Source of the DNA: Mycolicibacterium sarraceniae | GTDB lineage: Bacteria; Actinomycetota; Actinomycetes; Mycobacteriales; Mycobacteriaceae | DNA: 64,000 nt | Direction: 5' to 3' | Assembly: GCF_010731875.1 (NCBI RefSeq) | Contig: NZ_AP022595.1 | Span: 4,402,001-4,466,000, forward strand | Shown here: positions 32,693 through 42,500 of the stretch, piece by piece | How the letters are laid out: the number at the start of each line of letters is the position of its first letter | Position numbering within the stretch: the first letter of the stretch is position 1 | Notes under the pieces: model-generated | Database searches by the model: none | What the model saw: only the letters and a program-made list of their open reading frames with translations | What the model was told of the DNA's origin: nothing | Translations under genes and position numbers: made by a program

Positions 32693-35600
32693 TCAGCTCT
32701 GCAGCACGGTGCGCACCCGACGCAGGTCGAGGATTCCCGCGGCGCCGACGTCGGTCGATTGCCGGGCCTGCTTCTCCCGGATGTCGGCCACGTCGACCTT
32801 GCCCGGTGTGAACCCGGTGGCCTCGAAGCGCCTGCCGCGCCGTGATTCGGCCTCGACGGCATTGACCGGCGGGCTGTCGTAGGACCGGCCGCCGGGATGG
32901 GAGACGTGATACGTGCAGCCGCCGCGGGAGGTGCCGGTGCCGGTGTCCACCAACTCGAAGCGCAGCGGGCCATCGACAGTGATCGTGGGGTGCAGCGCGC
33001 TCGGCGGCTGCCATGCGCGGTAGCGGACTCCGCCGACCTGAACATCGGGGTTGTCAGTGGCCAGCATCGGGACCGGGTATCCGTTGCAGGTCAACACGTG
33101 GCGCTGCCGGTCGGCGCCGATGGTGCGGACCTGAATCCGCTCCACCGAGGAGTCGACGTAACGCGCCGTGCCGGTGCCGGTGGATTCCTCGCCGAGGGTG
33201 TTCCACGGCTCGATGGCGCCGCGCAGTTCGATCTCCACATGGTCAAACACCGCGGTGCCGATCCGCGGGAACCGGAACTCGGTGAACGGGTCCAGCCAGC
33301 TGGTGTCGAAGTTGACGCCATGGGAACGCAAATCGGCGCACACATCGGCGATATCGTGAATGATGTAGTGCGGCAACAGGTATCGGCCGTGCAGGTTGAG
33401 CCCGTGCCGGATCAGCGGAGCTCGCAGCGGTTGCTCCCAGAACCGGGCCACCAGCGCGCGCACCAGCAGCGACTGCACCATCGCCATCTGGTAATGCGGG
33501 GGCATCTCGAAACCGCGCAGTTCCAGCAGGCCCAACCGGCCGCGGGCACTGTCGGGGCTGTAAAGCTTGTCGATGCAGAACTCCGCACGGTGGGTGTTGC
33601 CGGTGATATCGGTGAGCAGGTGGCGCAGCGCCCGATCGGTGACCCACGGAGCAAAGCTTGCGGAGCGACCATGTCCGAGCGGATTGTCCTCCCCTGAGCT
33701 CAGCCGGGCGATCTCGGCGAACGCGATCTCGAGTTCGTACAACGCCTCGCTACGGCCCTCGTCGACCCGGGGGGCCTGCGATGTGGTGCCGATGAAGCGG
33801 CCGGCGAACAGGTAGGACAGTGCGGGATGACGCTGCCAGTAGGTCAACAGCGACACCAGCAGGTCTGGCCGGCGCAATAGCGGTGAGTCGGCCGGGGTGA
33901 TACCGCCCAGCGTGATGTGGTTGCCGCCGCCGGTGCCGCCGTGGGTTCCGTCTATGTCAAATTGCTCTGTAGACAGTCGAGCCAGCCGGGCTTCCCGGTA
34001 AAGGGTCGCCAGCTGGTCCCGCTGCTCAGCGAAACTCGAGGTGGGCGCCACGTTGACCTCGATGACGCCGGGGTCCGGTGTGACCGACATGGATTCCAGC
34101 CGCCCGTCCGACGGCGGCCCGTAACCCTCGATTACCACCGCGCAACCGACCGTGGCCGCGGCGGACTCCACCCGGCCGATGAGGTCGACGAAGTATTCCA
34201 GCTCTTCGGTGGGCGGCAGGAAGATGTAAAGCAGGCCATCGCGCACCTCGGCCACCATCGCGGTGGTGGGGGCGTCGGCGGCGTCCTCGATCGCCGCGGC
34301 GGCGGCATCGGCGGTCTCGCGCTCCACCGGCAGCCGCCGGCGCCCGCTGGCGATCGGGTCGGCGGGCAGCGAGGGCCGTGGCGGCTGCCAGCTGATCGAC
34401 CCCAGCGGCAACCGCAGCCCGGCCGGTGAGTCACCTTCCAGTAGCACGACGCGGCCGCGTCGCAGCCGCCAGTCGGCACTGGCCCAGCCGGCGTCGTCCT
34501 CGCGACGGTGCACGGGCAGCAGGTAGGCCGCCGGGGCGTCCACCGACTCCTCCAGGCGGGCCAGCAGTGCCGCGCGTGCCGCCGGGGTGTCGGTCTCCAG
34601 ATCCGCATCGGACTCGACCGGATCACCAGAGGGCAGCCGGACCGCCCGGGCCAGCCGGCCCAGCGCGTCCTCGTAGGCTGGCCGCACCTGGCCGGCCGGC
34701 AGCCCGAGCCCCTCGGCGATCGACGCCAGCACCTGCCGGGCGGCGTCGGGTTCCACCTCGTCATATTCGGCGCCCCACGGGTCGGCCAGCAGCGCGGGAT
34801 CGTTCCACAGCGGCTGTCCGTCCCGACGCCAGTGGATTCCGATCTGCCAGCGCGGCAACGGTTCTCCGGGGTACCACTTGCCCTGGTTGCGCTGCACCAG
34901 ACCACCGGGCGCCCACACCGTCTTGAGGCGCGCGGCCAGCACCGAGGCCCGTTCCCGCTTATCCGGTCCGTCGGCGGCGGTGATCCATTCCTCGTCGACC
35001 CGGTTGTCCACCGAGACGAAGGTCGGCTCGCCACCGATCGTCAACCGGACGTCTCCGTCGGCCAGCCGCTGGTCGATACGCGTGCCGAGCGCGTTGATGG
35101 CCGCCCACGCCGCCTCGGTGTAGGGCAGCGTGACACGCGGGTCCTCGTGCACCCGGGTGACGATGTTGGCGAAATCCAGGGTGGCCTCGGCCACCCCGGT
35201 GGCGCCGGTGATCGGCGCGGCCGACGACGGGTGCGGGGTGGCCGCCAGCGGGATATGTCCTTCCCCGGCGAACAGTCCCGAGGTGGCATCGAGCCCGATC
35301 CAGCCGGCGCCGGGAACGTACACCTCAGCCCACGCGTGCAGATCGGTGAAATCGGCAGCCGGCCCGGACGGGCCGTCGAGGGCCTCGACATCAGAGGACA
35401 GCTGCACCAGGTAGCCGGATACGAACCGGGCAGCCAGGCCGAGCTCACGCAGGATGGACACCAGTAGCCATGCCGAATCGCGGCACGAGCCGATCCCGGT
35501 CTGCAACGTGAGATCTGGGGCCTGCACGCCGGGTTCCATCCGGACGCTGTAGCCGACGTCGCCATTGACCGCGCGGTTGAGCGCCACCAGGAAGTCGATG

Positions 35601-36046
35601 GTCCGGGTTCCGGGCTTGACCACGAAATTGCGCACCCAGGACTGAACCAACTCCCCCGGGCCCGACCCTTCCTCAGCCTCGTCGACGGGCCGCAGGTACG
35701 GCTCGAGGTCATCCTTGAGCGCCTTGGGATAGGTGAACGGGAACGTCTCGGCGTAGTCCTCGATGAAGAAGTCGAACGGGTTGATCACTTTGAGATCAGC
35801 GATCAGGCCGACCTTGATGCTCAGGTGCCGGGTGCGAGTCGGAAAGACCAGCCGGGCCAGGAAGTTACCGAACGCATCCTGCTGCCAGTTGACGAAGTGG
35901 TCGGCAGGCTCGACCTCCAGCGAGTACGCCTCGATCGGCGTGCGGGAGTGCGGCGCCGGACGCAGCCGGACGACGTGCGGGTGCACCTCCACCAAGCGGT
36001 CGAAGGTGTAGCTGGTGCGGTGCTCCAGCGCCACTTTGATACCCAT
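32693..36046 (-). CDS. large transglutaminase-like / DUF2126 protein
   Basis: 1,117 residues, first gene of the operon, Rv2566-type. Residues about 1-290 are a transglutaminase domain with Cys188 (IGSCRDSAWLL), His237 (LHAWAEVYV) and Asp253 (IGLDATSG). The remaining 800 residues are DUF2126, including LTIGGEPTFVSVDNRVDEEW, GGTGGGNHITLGG and SPLLRRPDLLVSLLTYWQRH; the last resembles glutamine-synthetase-like or ATP-binding modules only loosely. No signal peptide, so probably cytoplasmic. The gene ends 80 bases before the ATP-grasp gene. Its large size and fixed partners suggest a multistep peptide-modifying enzyme. Confidence 0.9.
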   Translation of the reverse strand: MGIKVALEHRTSYTFDRLVEVHPHVVRLRPAPHSRTPIEAYSLEVEPADHFVNWQQDAFGNFLARLVFPTRTRHLSIKVGLIADLKVINPFDFFIEDYAETFPFTYPKALKDDLEPYLRPVDEAEEGSGPGELVQSWVRNFVVKPGTRTIDFLVALNRAVNGDVGYSVRMEPGVQAPDLTLQTGIGSCRDSAWLLVSILRELGLAARFVSGYLVQLSSDVEALDGPSGPAADFTDLHAWAEVYVPGAGWIGLDATSGLFAGEGHIPLAATPHPSSAAPITGATGVAEATLDFANIVTRVHEDPRVTLPYTEAAWAAINALGTRIDQRLADGDVRLTIGGEPTFVSVDNRVDEEWITAADGPDKRERASVLAARLKTVWAPGGLVQRNQGKWYPGEPLPRWQIGIHWRRDGQPLWNDPALLADPWGAEYDEVEPDAARQVLASIAEGLGLPAGQVRPAYEDALGRLARAVRLPSGDPVESDADLETDTPAARAALLARLEESVDAPAAYLLPVHRREDDAGWASADWRLRRGRVVLLEGDSPAGLRLPLGSISWQPPRPSLPADPIASGRRRLPVERETADAAAAAIEDAADAPTTAMVAEVRDGLLYIFLPPTEELEYFVDLIGRVESAAATVGCAVVIEGYGPPSDGRLESMSVTPDPGVIEVNVAPTSSFAEQRDQLATLYREARLARLSTEQFDIDGTHGGTGGGNHITLGGITPADSPLLRRPDLLVSLLTYWQRHPALSYLFAGRFIGTTSQAPRVDEGRSEALYELEIAFAEIARLSSGEDNPLGHGRSASFAPWVTDRALRHLLTDITGNTHRAEFCIDKLYSPDSARGRLGLLELRGFEMPPHYQMAMVQSLLVRALVARFWEQPLRAPLIRHGLNLHGRYLLPHYIIHDIADVCADLRSHGVNFDTSWLDPFTEFRFPRIGTAVFDHVEIELRGAIEPWNTLGEESTGTGTARYVDSSVERIQVRTIGADRQRHVLTCNGYPVPMLATDNPDVQVGGVRYRAWQPPSALHPTITVDGPLRFELVDTGTGTSRGGCTYHVSHPGGRSYDSPPVNAVEAESRRGRRFEATGFTPGKVDVADIREKQARQSTDVGAAGILDLRRVRTVLQS

Positions 36047-36109
36047 AGGCCGCTAATCCCATCACAACGCGCGCACGCGTGCATGACGCGCGGTCGAGGG
36101 GTGATCTTC

Positions 36110-36583
36110 TTAACTACGCCTTCCACCGTTGGGAAGTAGGTCAGAGGGCGCGTGGGTGGGCCGGATGGGGAAGGCGGGCTGCTCGCTAGGACCAGTCGTC
36201 GCCGTGGAGGTGGGCGTCGTGCTCGAAGTGGCTGTCGGTGTGGGGCTGTACGTCGGGGTCGGGATGTACGTCGGCGTGGTTATCGTGTTTTGCACCGGCG
36301 GCGGCGCAGCAGGAGGTGGAGGCGCGACGGTAGTAGAAGGCCCAGCGCTTGTAGAAGGCGCAGCGCTAGTAGCCGACGGCGGAGCGTTCAGCCAGGGGGC
36401 GGGCGATGGCTCGACCACGGGGACCCGCGAATTCGTCTGCACGGGTGATCGCGGCATGTCGTCAGGAGGGGTCGGCGTATACCGCAGCGTCGCGATCACC
36501 AGACCGAGGACCGCGAGGGTCAAGATCGTCATCACGATCCCGCGACGAGACATGCGGTCCTTCAACTTCTCGAGCGTCGTCAT
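36110..36583 (-). CDS. membrane-anchored Pro/Thr-rich protein
   Basis: About 157 residues: a short basic N-terminus (TTLEKLKDRMSRRG), one membrane segment (about 16-33, IVMTILTLAVLGLVIATL), then about 120 residues of low-complexity Pro/Thr/Ser/Ala sequence with repeats such as PTYIPTPTYSPTPTATS. It is likely an exported, possibly glycosylated wall-spanning stalk. The opposite strand is also open, as expected from repetitive codons, but that reading lacks sense. Start ATG 36583 preferred over 36592. It lies upstream of the 36046 operon, 64 bases away. Confidence 0.6.
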   Translation of the reverse strand: MTTLEKLKDRMSRRGIVMTILTLAVLGLVIATLRYTPTPPDDMPRSPVQTNSRVPVVEPSPAPWLNAPPSATSAAPSTSAGPSTTVAPPPPAAPPPVQNTITTPTYIPTPTYSPTPTATSSTTPTSTATTGPSEQPAFPIRPTHAPSDLLPNGGRRS

Positions 36584-36681
36584 CCACTCCACAGGGGCTA
36601 GACGCTAGCGTGTTACATCGATGCCCGGCGCTTCGGCACGCGTACGCAGTACTTCCTTGCACTGGTGCGAGAATCGTCGGT

Positions 36682-37002
36682 GTGGATCGGCCCAAGCCGC
36701 GTTGGATACCTGCCCCGTTGTGGCCCTGGCTGACCAAGCGCTGGGTCAAAGCCGCACTCGTGATCGCAGTGTTCGCGCTCCTCGGCGTGATCTTCATGCT
36801 GACCTCAGACCGCAAGGACGCCGCCTTCTGGAGCGGCTACGCCGATGGGCAGCGCTGGGTCGACGCGGGCGGCTACAAGGCCCACGAGGAGTCGATCTCG
36901 ACCTACTGCGCCGGACAAGCCGCCACCAAGAGTTCCAGCTACCAGCGAGGCTGCATCGACGGCGCGCACAACGCCATGGACGATACGAAAACGGTTCACT
37001 AG
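36682..37002 (+). CDS. small membrane-anchored conserved protein
   Basis: 106 residues starting at a GTG. A proline/tryptophan-rich N-terminus ([18 protein letters not shown]) leads into one membrane helix ([17 protein letters not shown], about 22-38). A small soluble domain follows, containing [20 protein letters not shown] and two Cys ([16 protein letters not shown]) that could form a disulfide outside the cell. Function unknown. It converges on mmpL with a 4-base tail overlap. Confidence 0.7.
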   Translation: MDRPKPRWIPAPLWPWLTKRWVKAALVIAVFALLGVIFMLTSDRKDAAFWSGYADGQRWVDAGGYKAHEESISTYCAGQAATKSSSYQRGCIDGAHNAMDDTKTVH

Positions 37003-39896
37003 GACTGAGATTCGACCGCGATCGGCTCGGTGTTCGCCGCAGCCGGCCTCGGCCACTTGCTCGGCACCGGACGCGGGCGCACCCGCTGCGGCCACCAGAA
37101 CCAACGCCCCATCAGCGCGGCGATCGACGGTGTCATGAACGACCGGATCACCAAGGTGTCGACCAGCAGACCCATACCGATGGTCGTACCGACCTGCGCC
37201 AAGATCGTCAGTTCACTGAATGCCATGGCCGCCATGGTCACCGCGAACACCAGTCCCGCTGAGGTGACCACCGAGCCGCTGCCCCCCATCGCCCGGATGA
37301 TGCCGGTGCGCAACCCGGCCGGGATCTCCTCCTTGAGTCGAGCGACCAGCAGCAGGTTGTAGTCCGAACCCACCGCCAACAGGATGATGACGGCCATGAT
37401 CAGCACCATCCAGTGCAGCGGCCGGCCGATCAGGTCTTGCCAGATCAGTACCGACAGCCCGAATGAGGTGCCCAGTGACAGCACGACCGTGCCCACGATC
37501 ACCGCAGAGGCCACCACGGCCCGGGTGATGATCAGCATGATGACGAAGATCAGGCAGAGGGCGGCCACACCGGCGATCAGGATGTCGTAGTCGGCGCTGT
37601 CCTGCATGTCCTTGTAGCTGGCCGCGGTGCCGGCGAGGTAGATCTTGGACCCTTCCAGCGGAGTGCCCTTGATCGCCTCGAACGCCGCGTTCTTGATCGG
37701 GTCGATATGGGTGAGACCTTCCGGCGACATCGGATCACCCTCATGAGAGATGATGAACCGCACCGCTTTTCCGTCCGGCGACAAGAACATCTTCATACCG
37801 CGCTTGAAGTCCGGATTGTCGAAGGCCTCCGGCGGCAGATAGAACGAGTCGTCGTTCTTGGCCTCGTCGAACGCCTTGCCCATCGCGCTCTGATTGTCCT
37901 GCATGGCCGCGATCTGATCCTGCTGGCCGGACTGTGTGCTCTGCATCGTCAACTGCATGGTCCGCATCGACCGCATGGTGTCGATCATCGGCGGCATCAG
38001 CGTGCGCATCTGAGCGGTGAGCAGGTCCAGCTTGTGCAGGTCGGGCACCAGGGTCTGGAAGTCGTCGGTCATCGTGTCGATGCCGTCGAGGGTGTCGAAG
38101 ACCGACCGGACCGACCAGCACATCGGGATGTCGTAGCAGTGCGGTTCCCAGTACAGGTAGTTGCGGATCGGCCGGAAGAAGTCGTCGAAATTGGCGATAT
38201 TGTCGCGCAGCGACTGGATGTCGGCCAGTGTCACGTCCATCTTGGTGACCATGCTGTGGGTCACGGCGTTGAGCTGACCCAGTAGGTCGTACATCTGCGT
38301 CATGGTCGCGATCGACACGTTCATGTCGTCGCCCATTTTGAGCATGTCCTTCATGCGGTCCTGCATGTAGGACTGGTTCAGCGTCTGCGTGGTGCCCTGC
38401 ATGCCCAGCAGGAACGGAATCGAGCTGTGCTCGATCGGGCTGCCGAGCGGCCGCGTGATGGTCTGCACTCGACCGATACCCGGGGTGTGGAAGATGGCCT
38501 TGGCCACCCGGTCGATCACCAGGAAGTCCGCCGAATTACGCAGGTCGTGATCGCTCTGCAGCATCAACAACTCGGGGCTGAGCCGGGCCTCCGGGAAGTG
38601 CCGCTCCGCGGCGGCGAACCCTTCGCTGGCCGGGATGTCCGCCGGCAGATAGTGCCGGTCGTTGTAGTCGGTGCGATAGCCGGGCAGCGCGAGCAGCCCG
38701 ATCAAGCAGACGAACGTCGTCGCGACCAGGATCGGACCGGGCCAGCGCACGACGGCAGTACCGATACGGCGCCAGAACCGTTCGCGCGAGGCCCGTTTGG
38801 GCTCCAGCATTCCGAACCGGCTGGCGACGGTGACGACGGCGGGGCCGAGCGTCATCGCGGCAGCCACCACCACCACCATGCCGACGAACAAGGGGATGCC
38901 CATCGAACTGAACATCGGACTTCGGGTGAAGTGCAGACAGAACATCGAACCGGCGATCGTCATACCGGACCCGACGATCACATGGCCGGTGCCGTGATAC
39001 ATCTCGTAATAGGCCGCCTCTTTGTCGGCGCCCTTACTTCGGGCCTCCTGATAGCGGCCGAACAGGAAGATCACATAGTCGGTGCCGGCCGCGATCGCGA
39101 CCATGACGAGCAGGTTGACCGCGAACGTCGACAGCCCGATCAGGTGGTGATAGCCGAGGAAGGCCACCACACCGCGAGCGGCCGCCAGTTCGAGGAACAC
39201 CATGAACAACGCGATCAGCACGGTGCCGATCGAGCGATAGACGAACAGCAGCATCACGGTGATGACGCCGAAGGTCAGGCCGGTAATCATTTTCAGGCTG
39301 CGGTCACCGGCGATGTGGGTGTCGTTGATCAGTGCCGAGGATCCGGCGACGTAGGCCTTGATCCCCGGTGGCGGCGGCATGCTTTCGACGATCTGCTTGA
39401 CGGCTTCGACCGACTCATTGGCCAGGCCCTCGCCCATGTTGCCAGCCAGATAGGCCTGCACATAGGAGGATTTGCCGTCGGCGCTCTGCGCCCCGGCGGC
39501 GGTCAGCGGGTCGCTCCAGAAGTCCTGAATGTGCTCGACATGCTTCTTGTCGGCTTCGAGCTTCTTGACGATCTCGTTGTAGTACTGGTGTGCGGCGTCA
39601 CCCAGGGGCTGATCGGCCTCGAGCACGACCATCACCGAGGTGTTCGATTTGAACTCCTGGAACGTCGTGCCGATCGTGCTCATCGCGATCGACGAGGGCG
39701 CGTCGGTCGCCGCCATCGGCACCGACTGCTGCTGACCGACCACCTCGACCTGGGGCACCACGATGTTGGTGATGACGGTGAGGGCCAGCCAGCCCAGGAT
39801 GATCGGCACGGACAGCCAACGCACCCACTGCGCGATGTGCGGGCGCTTGCCGTGCTCGTCGGCCTGGGGCTTATCGCCCTTGTTCAGAGTGATCAT
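36999..39896 (-). CDS. MmpL-family RND lipid transporter
   Basis: Proton-driven exporter of 965 residues, MmpL4/5 subgroup. Twelve-helix layout: first TM at about 30-48, periplasmic domain, TM2-6 (about 205-370), TM7, second periplasmic domain and TM8-12. Both Asp-Tyr proton-relay pairs are present, in [15 protein letters not shown] and [15 protein letters not shown]. The second periplasmic loop (about 500-680) is a long Met/Gln-rich coiled coil ([20 protein letters not shown]), which is known for MmpL4/5-type proteins, with the conserved Cys pair in [10 protein letters not shown]. Its ATG overlaps mmpS (ATGA). The cargo is probably a lipid or siderophore. Confidence 0.93.
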   Translation of the reverse strand: MITLNKGDKPQADEHGKRPHIAQWVRWLSVPIILGWLALTVITNIVVPQVEVVGQQQSVPMAATDAPSSIAMSTIGTTFQEFKSNTSVMVVLEADQPLGDAAHQYYNEIVKKLEADKKHVEHIQDFWSDPLTAAGAQSADGKSSYVQAYLAGNMGEGLANESVEAVKQIVESMPPPPGIKAYVAGSSALINDTHIAGDRSLKMITGLTFGVITVMLLFVYRSIGTVLIALFMVFLELAAARGVVAFLGYHHLIGLSTFAVNLLVMVAIAAGTDYVIFLFGRYQEARSKGADKEAAYYEMYHGTGHVIVGSGMTIAGSMFCLHFTRSPMFSSMGIPLFVGMVVVVAAAMTLGPAVVTVASRFGMLEPKRASRERFWRRIGTAVVRWPGPILVATTFVCLIGLLALPGYRTDYNDRHYLPADIPASEGFAAAERHFPEARLSPELLMLQSDHDLRNSADFLVIDRVAKAIFHTPGIGRVQTITRPLGSPIEHSSIPFLLGMQGTTQTLNQSYMQDRMKDMLKMGDDMNVSIATMTQMYDLLGQLNAVTHSMVTKMDVTLADIQSLRDNIANFDDFFRPIRNYLYWEPHCYDIPMCWSVRSVFDTLDGIDTMTDDFQTLVPDLHKLDLLTAQMRTLMPPMIDTMRSMRTMQLTMQSTQSGQQDQIAAMQDNQSAMGKAFDEAKNDDSFYLPPEAFDNPDFKRGMKMFLSPDGKAVRFIISHEGDPMSPEGLTHIDPIKNAAFEAIKGTPLEGSKIYLAGTAASYKDMQDSADYDILIAGVAALCLIFVIMLIITRAVVASAVIVGTVVLSLGTSFGLSVLIWQDLIGRPLHWMVLIMAVIILLAVGSDYNLLLVARLKEEIPAGLRTGIIRAMGGSGSVVTSAGLVFAVTMAAMAFSELTILAQVGTTIGMGLLVDTLVIRSFMTPSIAALMGRWFWWPQRVRPRPVPSKWPRPAAANTEPIAVESQS

Positions 39897-40444
39897 GCGG
39901 ACTTGACCAGGCAGAAGGTCTGGGCGTTCACCCCGGTCGAGGTCTTTTCGTCCTTGACTTCGCCATTCACGGTGATCCGGCAGCCGATGCTGTCAGTGTC
40001 GCCCTGGGCGACGATATTGGCCGAGGCCGCCGGCGCGGTGGTCGTCAAGGTCAAAGACCACGGAAGGGTGACGTCCCGCGCTATCTGCGGCTGGGCGTCC
40101 AGGTCGAGATAGTTGATGGTCGCGACGGCTCCCGGCGGACCGTAGATCTCGTACACGACGGTCTTGGGGTTGAACGGCTTGGTGTCGTTGGCCAGCCCAC
40201 TACCCGGGCGGGTCAGCTCGGTTTTGCCGAACACACCGTGCAGCCGATACACGCCGAACGCGGCGACCGCAACGACGAGAAGGATCACGATCGGCAGCCA
40301 GACCGTGCGCAGCAGCTTCAGCGGTCCACCCCGCCGTTTGGTGCCGTGGCCAGAGGGTTTGGCCTGCTGCTGGTCCGGGCCGGCCTGGGCGTCGTTGTCC
40401 GTCGACGCACCCGAGGAGGGGTAAGTCTGGCTCTCCGTGGTCAT
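39893..40444 (-). CDS. MmpS-family accessory protein
   Basis: 183 residues: a cytoplasmic tail rich in Gln/Gly/Lys, one membrane helix (about 48-66, [20 protein letters not shown]) and the MmpS beta-sandwich with [20 protein letters not shown] and [13 protein letters not shown]. The conserved Cys pair ([20 protein letters not shown]) is intact. Works with the overlapping mmpL. A purine-rich AAAGGGGGG lies just before the start, so translation should be strong. Confidence 0.92.
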   Translation of the reverse strand: MTTESQTYPSSGASTDNDAQAGPDQQQAKPSGHGTKRRGGPLKLLRTVWLPIVILLVVAVAAFGVYRLHGVFGKTELTRPGSGLANDTKPFNPKTVVYEIYGPPGAVATINYLDLDAQPQIARDVTLPWSLTLTTTAPAASANIVAQGDTDSIGCRITVNGEVKDEKTSTGVNAQTFCLVKSA

Positions 40445-40507
40445 GACCTGCCCCCCTTTCGGCCTTGCAGTTCAGCCTGTCGATTCACCGCGGCTGCATT
40501 TAGCACC

Positions 40508-40520
40508 GCTACATAGTAGG
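40508..40520 (-). promoter_or_regulatory. possible -10 element and small palindrome upstream of mmpS
   Basis: In the 157-base gap before mmpS, the minus strand contains TACTAT, a plausible -10 hexamer. It lies within CTAC-ata-GTAG, a short perfect inverted repeat that a repressor could bind. I cannot identify a clear -35 box. It suggests that mmpS-mmpL has its own promoter apart from the acyltransferase gene. Confidence 0.3.
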
Positions 40521-40601
40521 ACTAACGGATCTCGTCAGCATAACCCGTGTGATCAGCCTCATGGGTCAGGAAAAGTTCCGGCGGCCGTCACAGGACCCCA
40601 G

Positions 40602-41933
40602 TCATTGGATGGTCGCGGTCAGCCCGAATTCGTCGAGCACCTGCACGAACGTGGCTTGCAACTCCTCTTTGCTGTTCGGGCCGCCACGCCGCCATGACGA
40701 TATCGAGAGCGAGACTTTTCCATTGACCTGGCCGGACACCAGAAACATCGTCCCGCCGAGTCGATCGAGGATGTCAGCGGTGGTCCTGGACTCGATCTGT
40801 CGCAGAACGAGGTATTCGGCGTCGGTGCCGTCGGGCCGGTTCACCGAGGCGTCCAGCTTCCCGAGGTTGGAGCAGCCCACCGGGGCACCCGCACCCAATG
40901 CCATTCCCTCGAGCCGGCGCGCCAGACTGAGCGGCACCAACGGCGCGAGCGCCACCGGGCCCAGAAGTTCGAACCGCGCCTCGGAGAGCGCCGCCAGATT
41001 CCGCTTCAGCTCGGCACGCACGTCGCGCAGGCTCGCCGTGACGTCGGCTGGGTCGATCATCACCGTGATCCCGGTCAGCGCGTTGGCTCTGGTATCCCCC
41101 TCGGTGCGCTCACTAACCGGGAACTGCAGCCGCACCAGACCATTGTCGTCGACCCGGCCGAAGACCTGCCCCATCTTGGCGCCGATGCCGGCGAACAGCG
41201 AATTGCTGGTTCCGCCAAGGCTTTCCATGCAATTTTTCCATTGAGCCTCGTCAATCTGGGCGACGACGGACGGCACGGTGACAGAACGAGCGCCGTCGAG
41301 ACTGGTGGGCGCCGGAGCTGAGCGCCCGGCCGACGAGGACAACTCGCCCAGGTTGCTACGGGCCAGCCGGACAGCGGCGACGACCGCGTTGGCGAAATCA
41401 GGAATCGACCGCAGGATCGCGGCGGCGTCCTGACGTAGCGCCTGAGCGCGGGTGCGCGCCCCGGGCTGCGGATAGCCGAGGTCCCACGTCTGGCCACTGG
41501 CGGCCTGGCCGATCGCCTGGATCACGCCTAGTCCGTCACAGACCGTGTGCGAGACCACCAGCGCGATGACCGCGCCGCCGGTCTCCAGCGGTTGCATGGC
41601 CAGGCGCCAGGACGGCCCCCTCTCGGGGTCGATCGGGACGCGCAGTTGCTCGTCAAGCCAGGCCATCGCCTCGCCGCGCGGGCGGACGGTGGCCGCGATA
41701 TCGACGTCGGCGGGGCCGGTCCACCTCACCCAGCGGTCGCGCCCGAACGGCAGGGGCGAGCGTTCGACGCGGCGCCCGAGCAGGCCGTAGCCGAGGTTGT
41801 GATGAAACCGCCGGAGGGCGTCGAGGTCGACCGGATGCTCGTAGATCCAGCCACACTGGGCAAGTGGGCCTCGGCCAAGCGCCCGCAGGCCGAGGAACGA
41901 TCCCTGGTCGATGTAGGCCAACGTGGAGTCCAC
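40602..41933 (-). CDS. condensation-domain/PapA- or WS/DGAT-like acyltransferase
   Basis: 443 residues with the acyl-transfer motif HxxxDG in VVSHTVCDGLGV (His129, Asp133) after an N-terminal chloramphenicol-acetyltransferase-like half. A later GxSNLG-like segment (VGCSNLGKLD) and LQFPVSERTEGDTRANALTG match the second half of PapA/WS-DGAT proteins. Probable substrates are an acyl-CoA and a hydroxylated lipid. It is followed by mmpS-mmpL, a pairing known for glycopeptidolipid, sulfolipid and PDIM-type export. It lies 25 bases after the HxlR gene. Confidence 0.8.
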   Translation of the reverse strand: MDSTLAYIDQGSFLGLRALGRGPLAQCGWIYEHPVDLDALRRFHHNLGYGLLGRRVERSPLPFGRDRWVRWTGPADVDIAATVRPRGEAMAWLDEQLRVPIDPERGPSWRLAMQPLETGGAVIALVVSHTVCDGLGVIQAIGQAASGQTWDLGYPQPGARTRAQALRQDAAAILRSIPDFANAVVAAVRLARSNLGELSSSAGRSAPAPTSLDGARSVTVPSVVAQIDEAQWKNCMESLGGTSNSLFAGIGAKMGQVFGRVDDNGLVRLQFPVSERTEGDTRANALTGITVMIDPADVTASLRDVRAELKRNLAALSEARFELLGPVALAPLVPLSLARRLEGMALGAGAPVGCSNLGKLDASVNRPDGTDAEYLVLRQIESRTTADILDRLGGTMFLVSGQVNGKVSLSISSWRRGGPNSKEELQATFVQVLDEFGLTATIQ

Positions 41934-41958
41934 ACCGCCATGTTAGGCGAGGGTGGCG

Positions 41959-42462
41959 CTACCTCGACGCAGGCGCCGCACCGCCCTTTCGCGTTAGTTC
42001 CACACCGAGTTCGGACTGAGGCACGAGATGACCTTCGGCACAACGAATTTCGACGGTTGCATCGGCCCCGCACTCCAGGTGGGTCAGCCGCAACCTACTG
42101 TCATTGCTGAGGTGGCGCCGGCCCCACTCGAACATCGACCACACCACCGGCATCAACTCGGCGCCGGCCGGCGTCAGCACGTATTCGTCGCGGACCCGCT
42201 GCCCCGGTTCACGGTAGGGCTGCCTGGTCAGCAGGCCGGCGTCGACCAGTTCGGCGAGCCGGGCCGCGGTGGCTGCCTTGGTGATGCCCACCCGGCGGGC
42301 AAAGTCGTCGAACCGGGTGGTGCCGTAGTAGGCCTCGCGCAGGATGAGCATCGCCGACTTGGTTCCGATCACCGCCATCGTCTTCTCGATCGGGCATTTC
42401 CCGACCGCCGACCAGGCATCGCGGTCCACCAGGGGGCCCTGCAGCACTGTCACGGACGTCAC
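41959..42462 (-). CDS. HxlR-family transcriptional regulator
   Basis: A 167-residue winged-helix regulator. It has the HxlR signature Cys in GKCPIEKTMAVIGTKSAMLI, then LREAYYGTTRFDDFARRVGI and KAATAARLAELVDAGLL, and an extended C-terminus with three further Cys residues (LECGAD, IRCAEG). HxlR proteins commonly sense aldehydes or redox stress. A perfect 5-5-5 inverted repeat lies 24 bases before its start, probably an autoregulatory operator. It heads the transcript that continues with the acyltransferase gene. Confidence 0.9.
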   Translation of the reverse strand: MTSVTVLQGPLVDRDAWSAVGKCPIEKTMAVIGTKSAMLILREAYYGTTRFDDFARRVGITKAATAARLAELVDAGLLTRQPYREPGQRVRDEYVLTPAGAELMPVVWSMFEWGRRHLSNDSRLRLTHLECGADATVEIRCAEGHLVPQSELGVELTRKGGAAPASR

Positions 42463-42485
42463 TTTCTTTCTGAGTTGTTTTCACT

Positions 42486-42500
42486 ATACCTAGGTGGTAT
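42486..42500. promoter_or_regulatory. candidate HxlR operator
   Basis: Inverted repeat ATACC-taggt-GGTAT, 24 bases upstream of the HxlR start. GTAT/ATAC arms are usual for HxlR operators. On the plus side it abuts the thiolase remnant, whose former promoter may have been shared. Confidence 0.55.

Noticed and set aside
36129..36608. Plus-strand Gly/Val-rich frame opposite the Pro/Thr-rich membrane protein
   Set aside because: Repetitive codons read backwards; the minus-strand frame has a credible membrane segment and start.
38427..40112. 561-codon open frame on the plus strand antisense to mmpL/mmpS
   Set aside because: His/Gly/Asp/Arg-rich composition with no motif; it mirrors the codon pattern of the well-supported MmpL frame.
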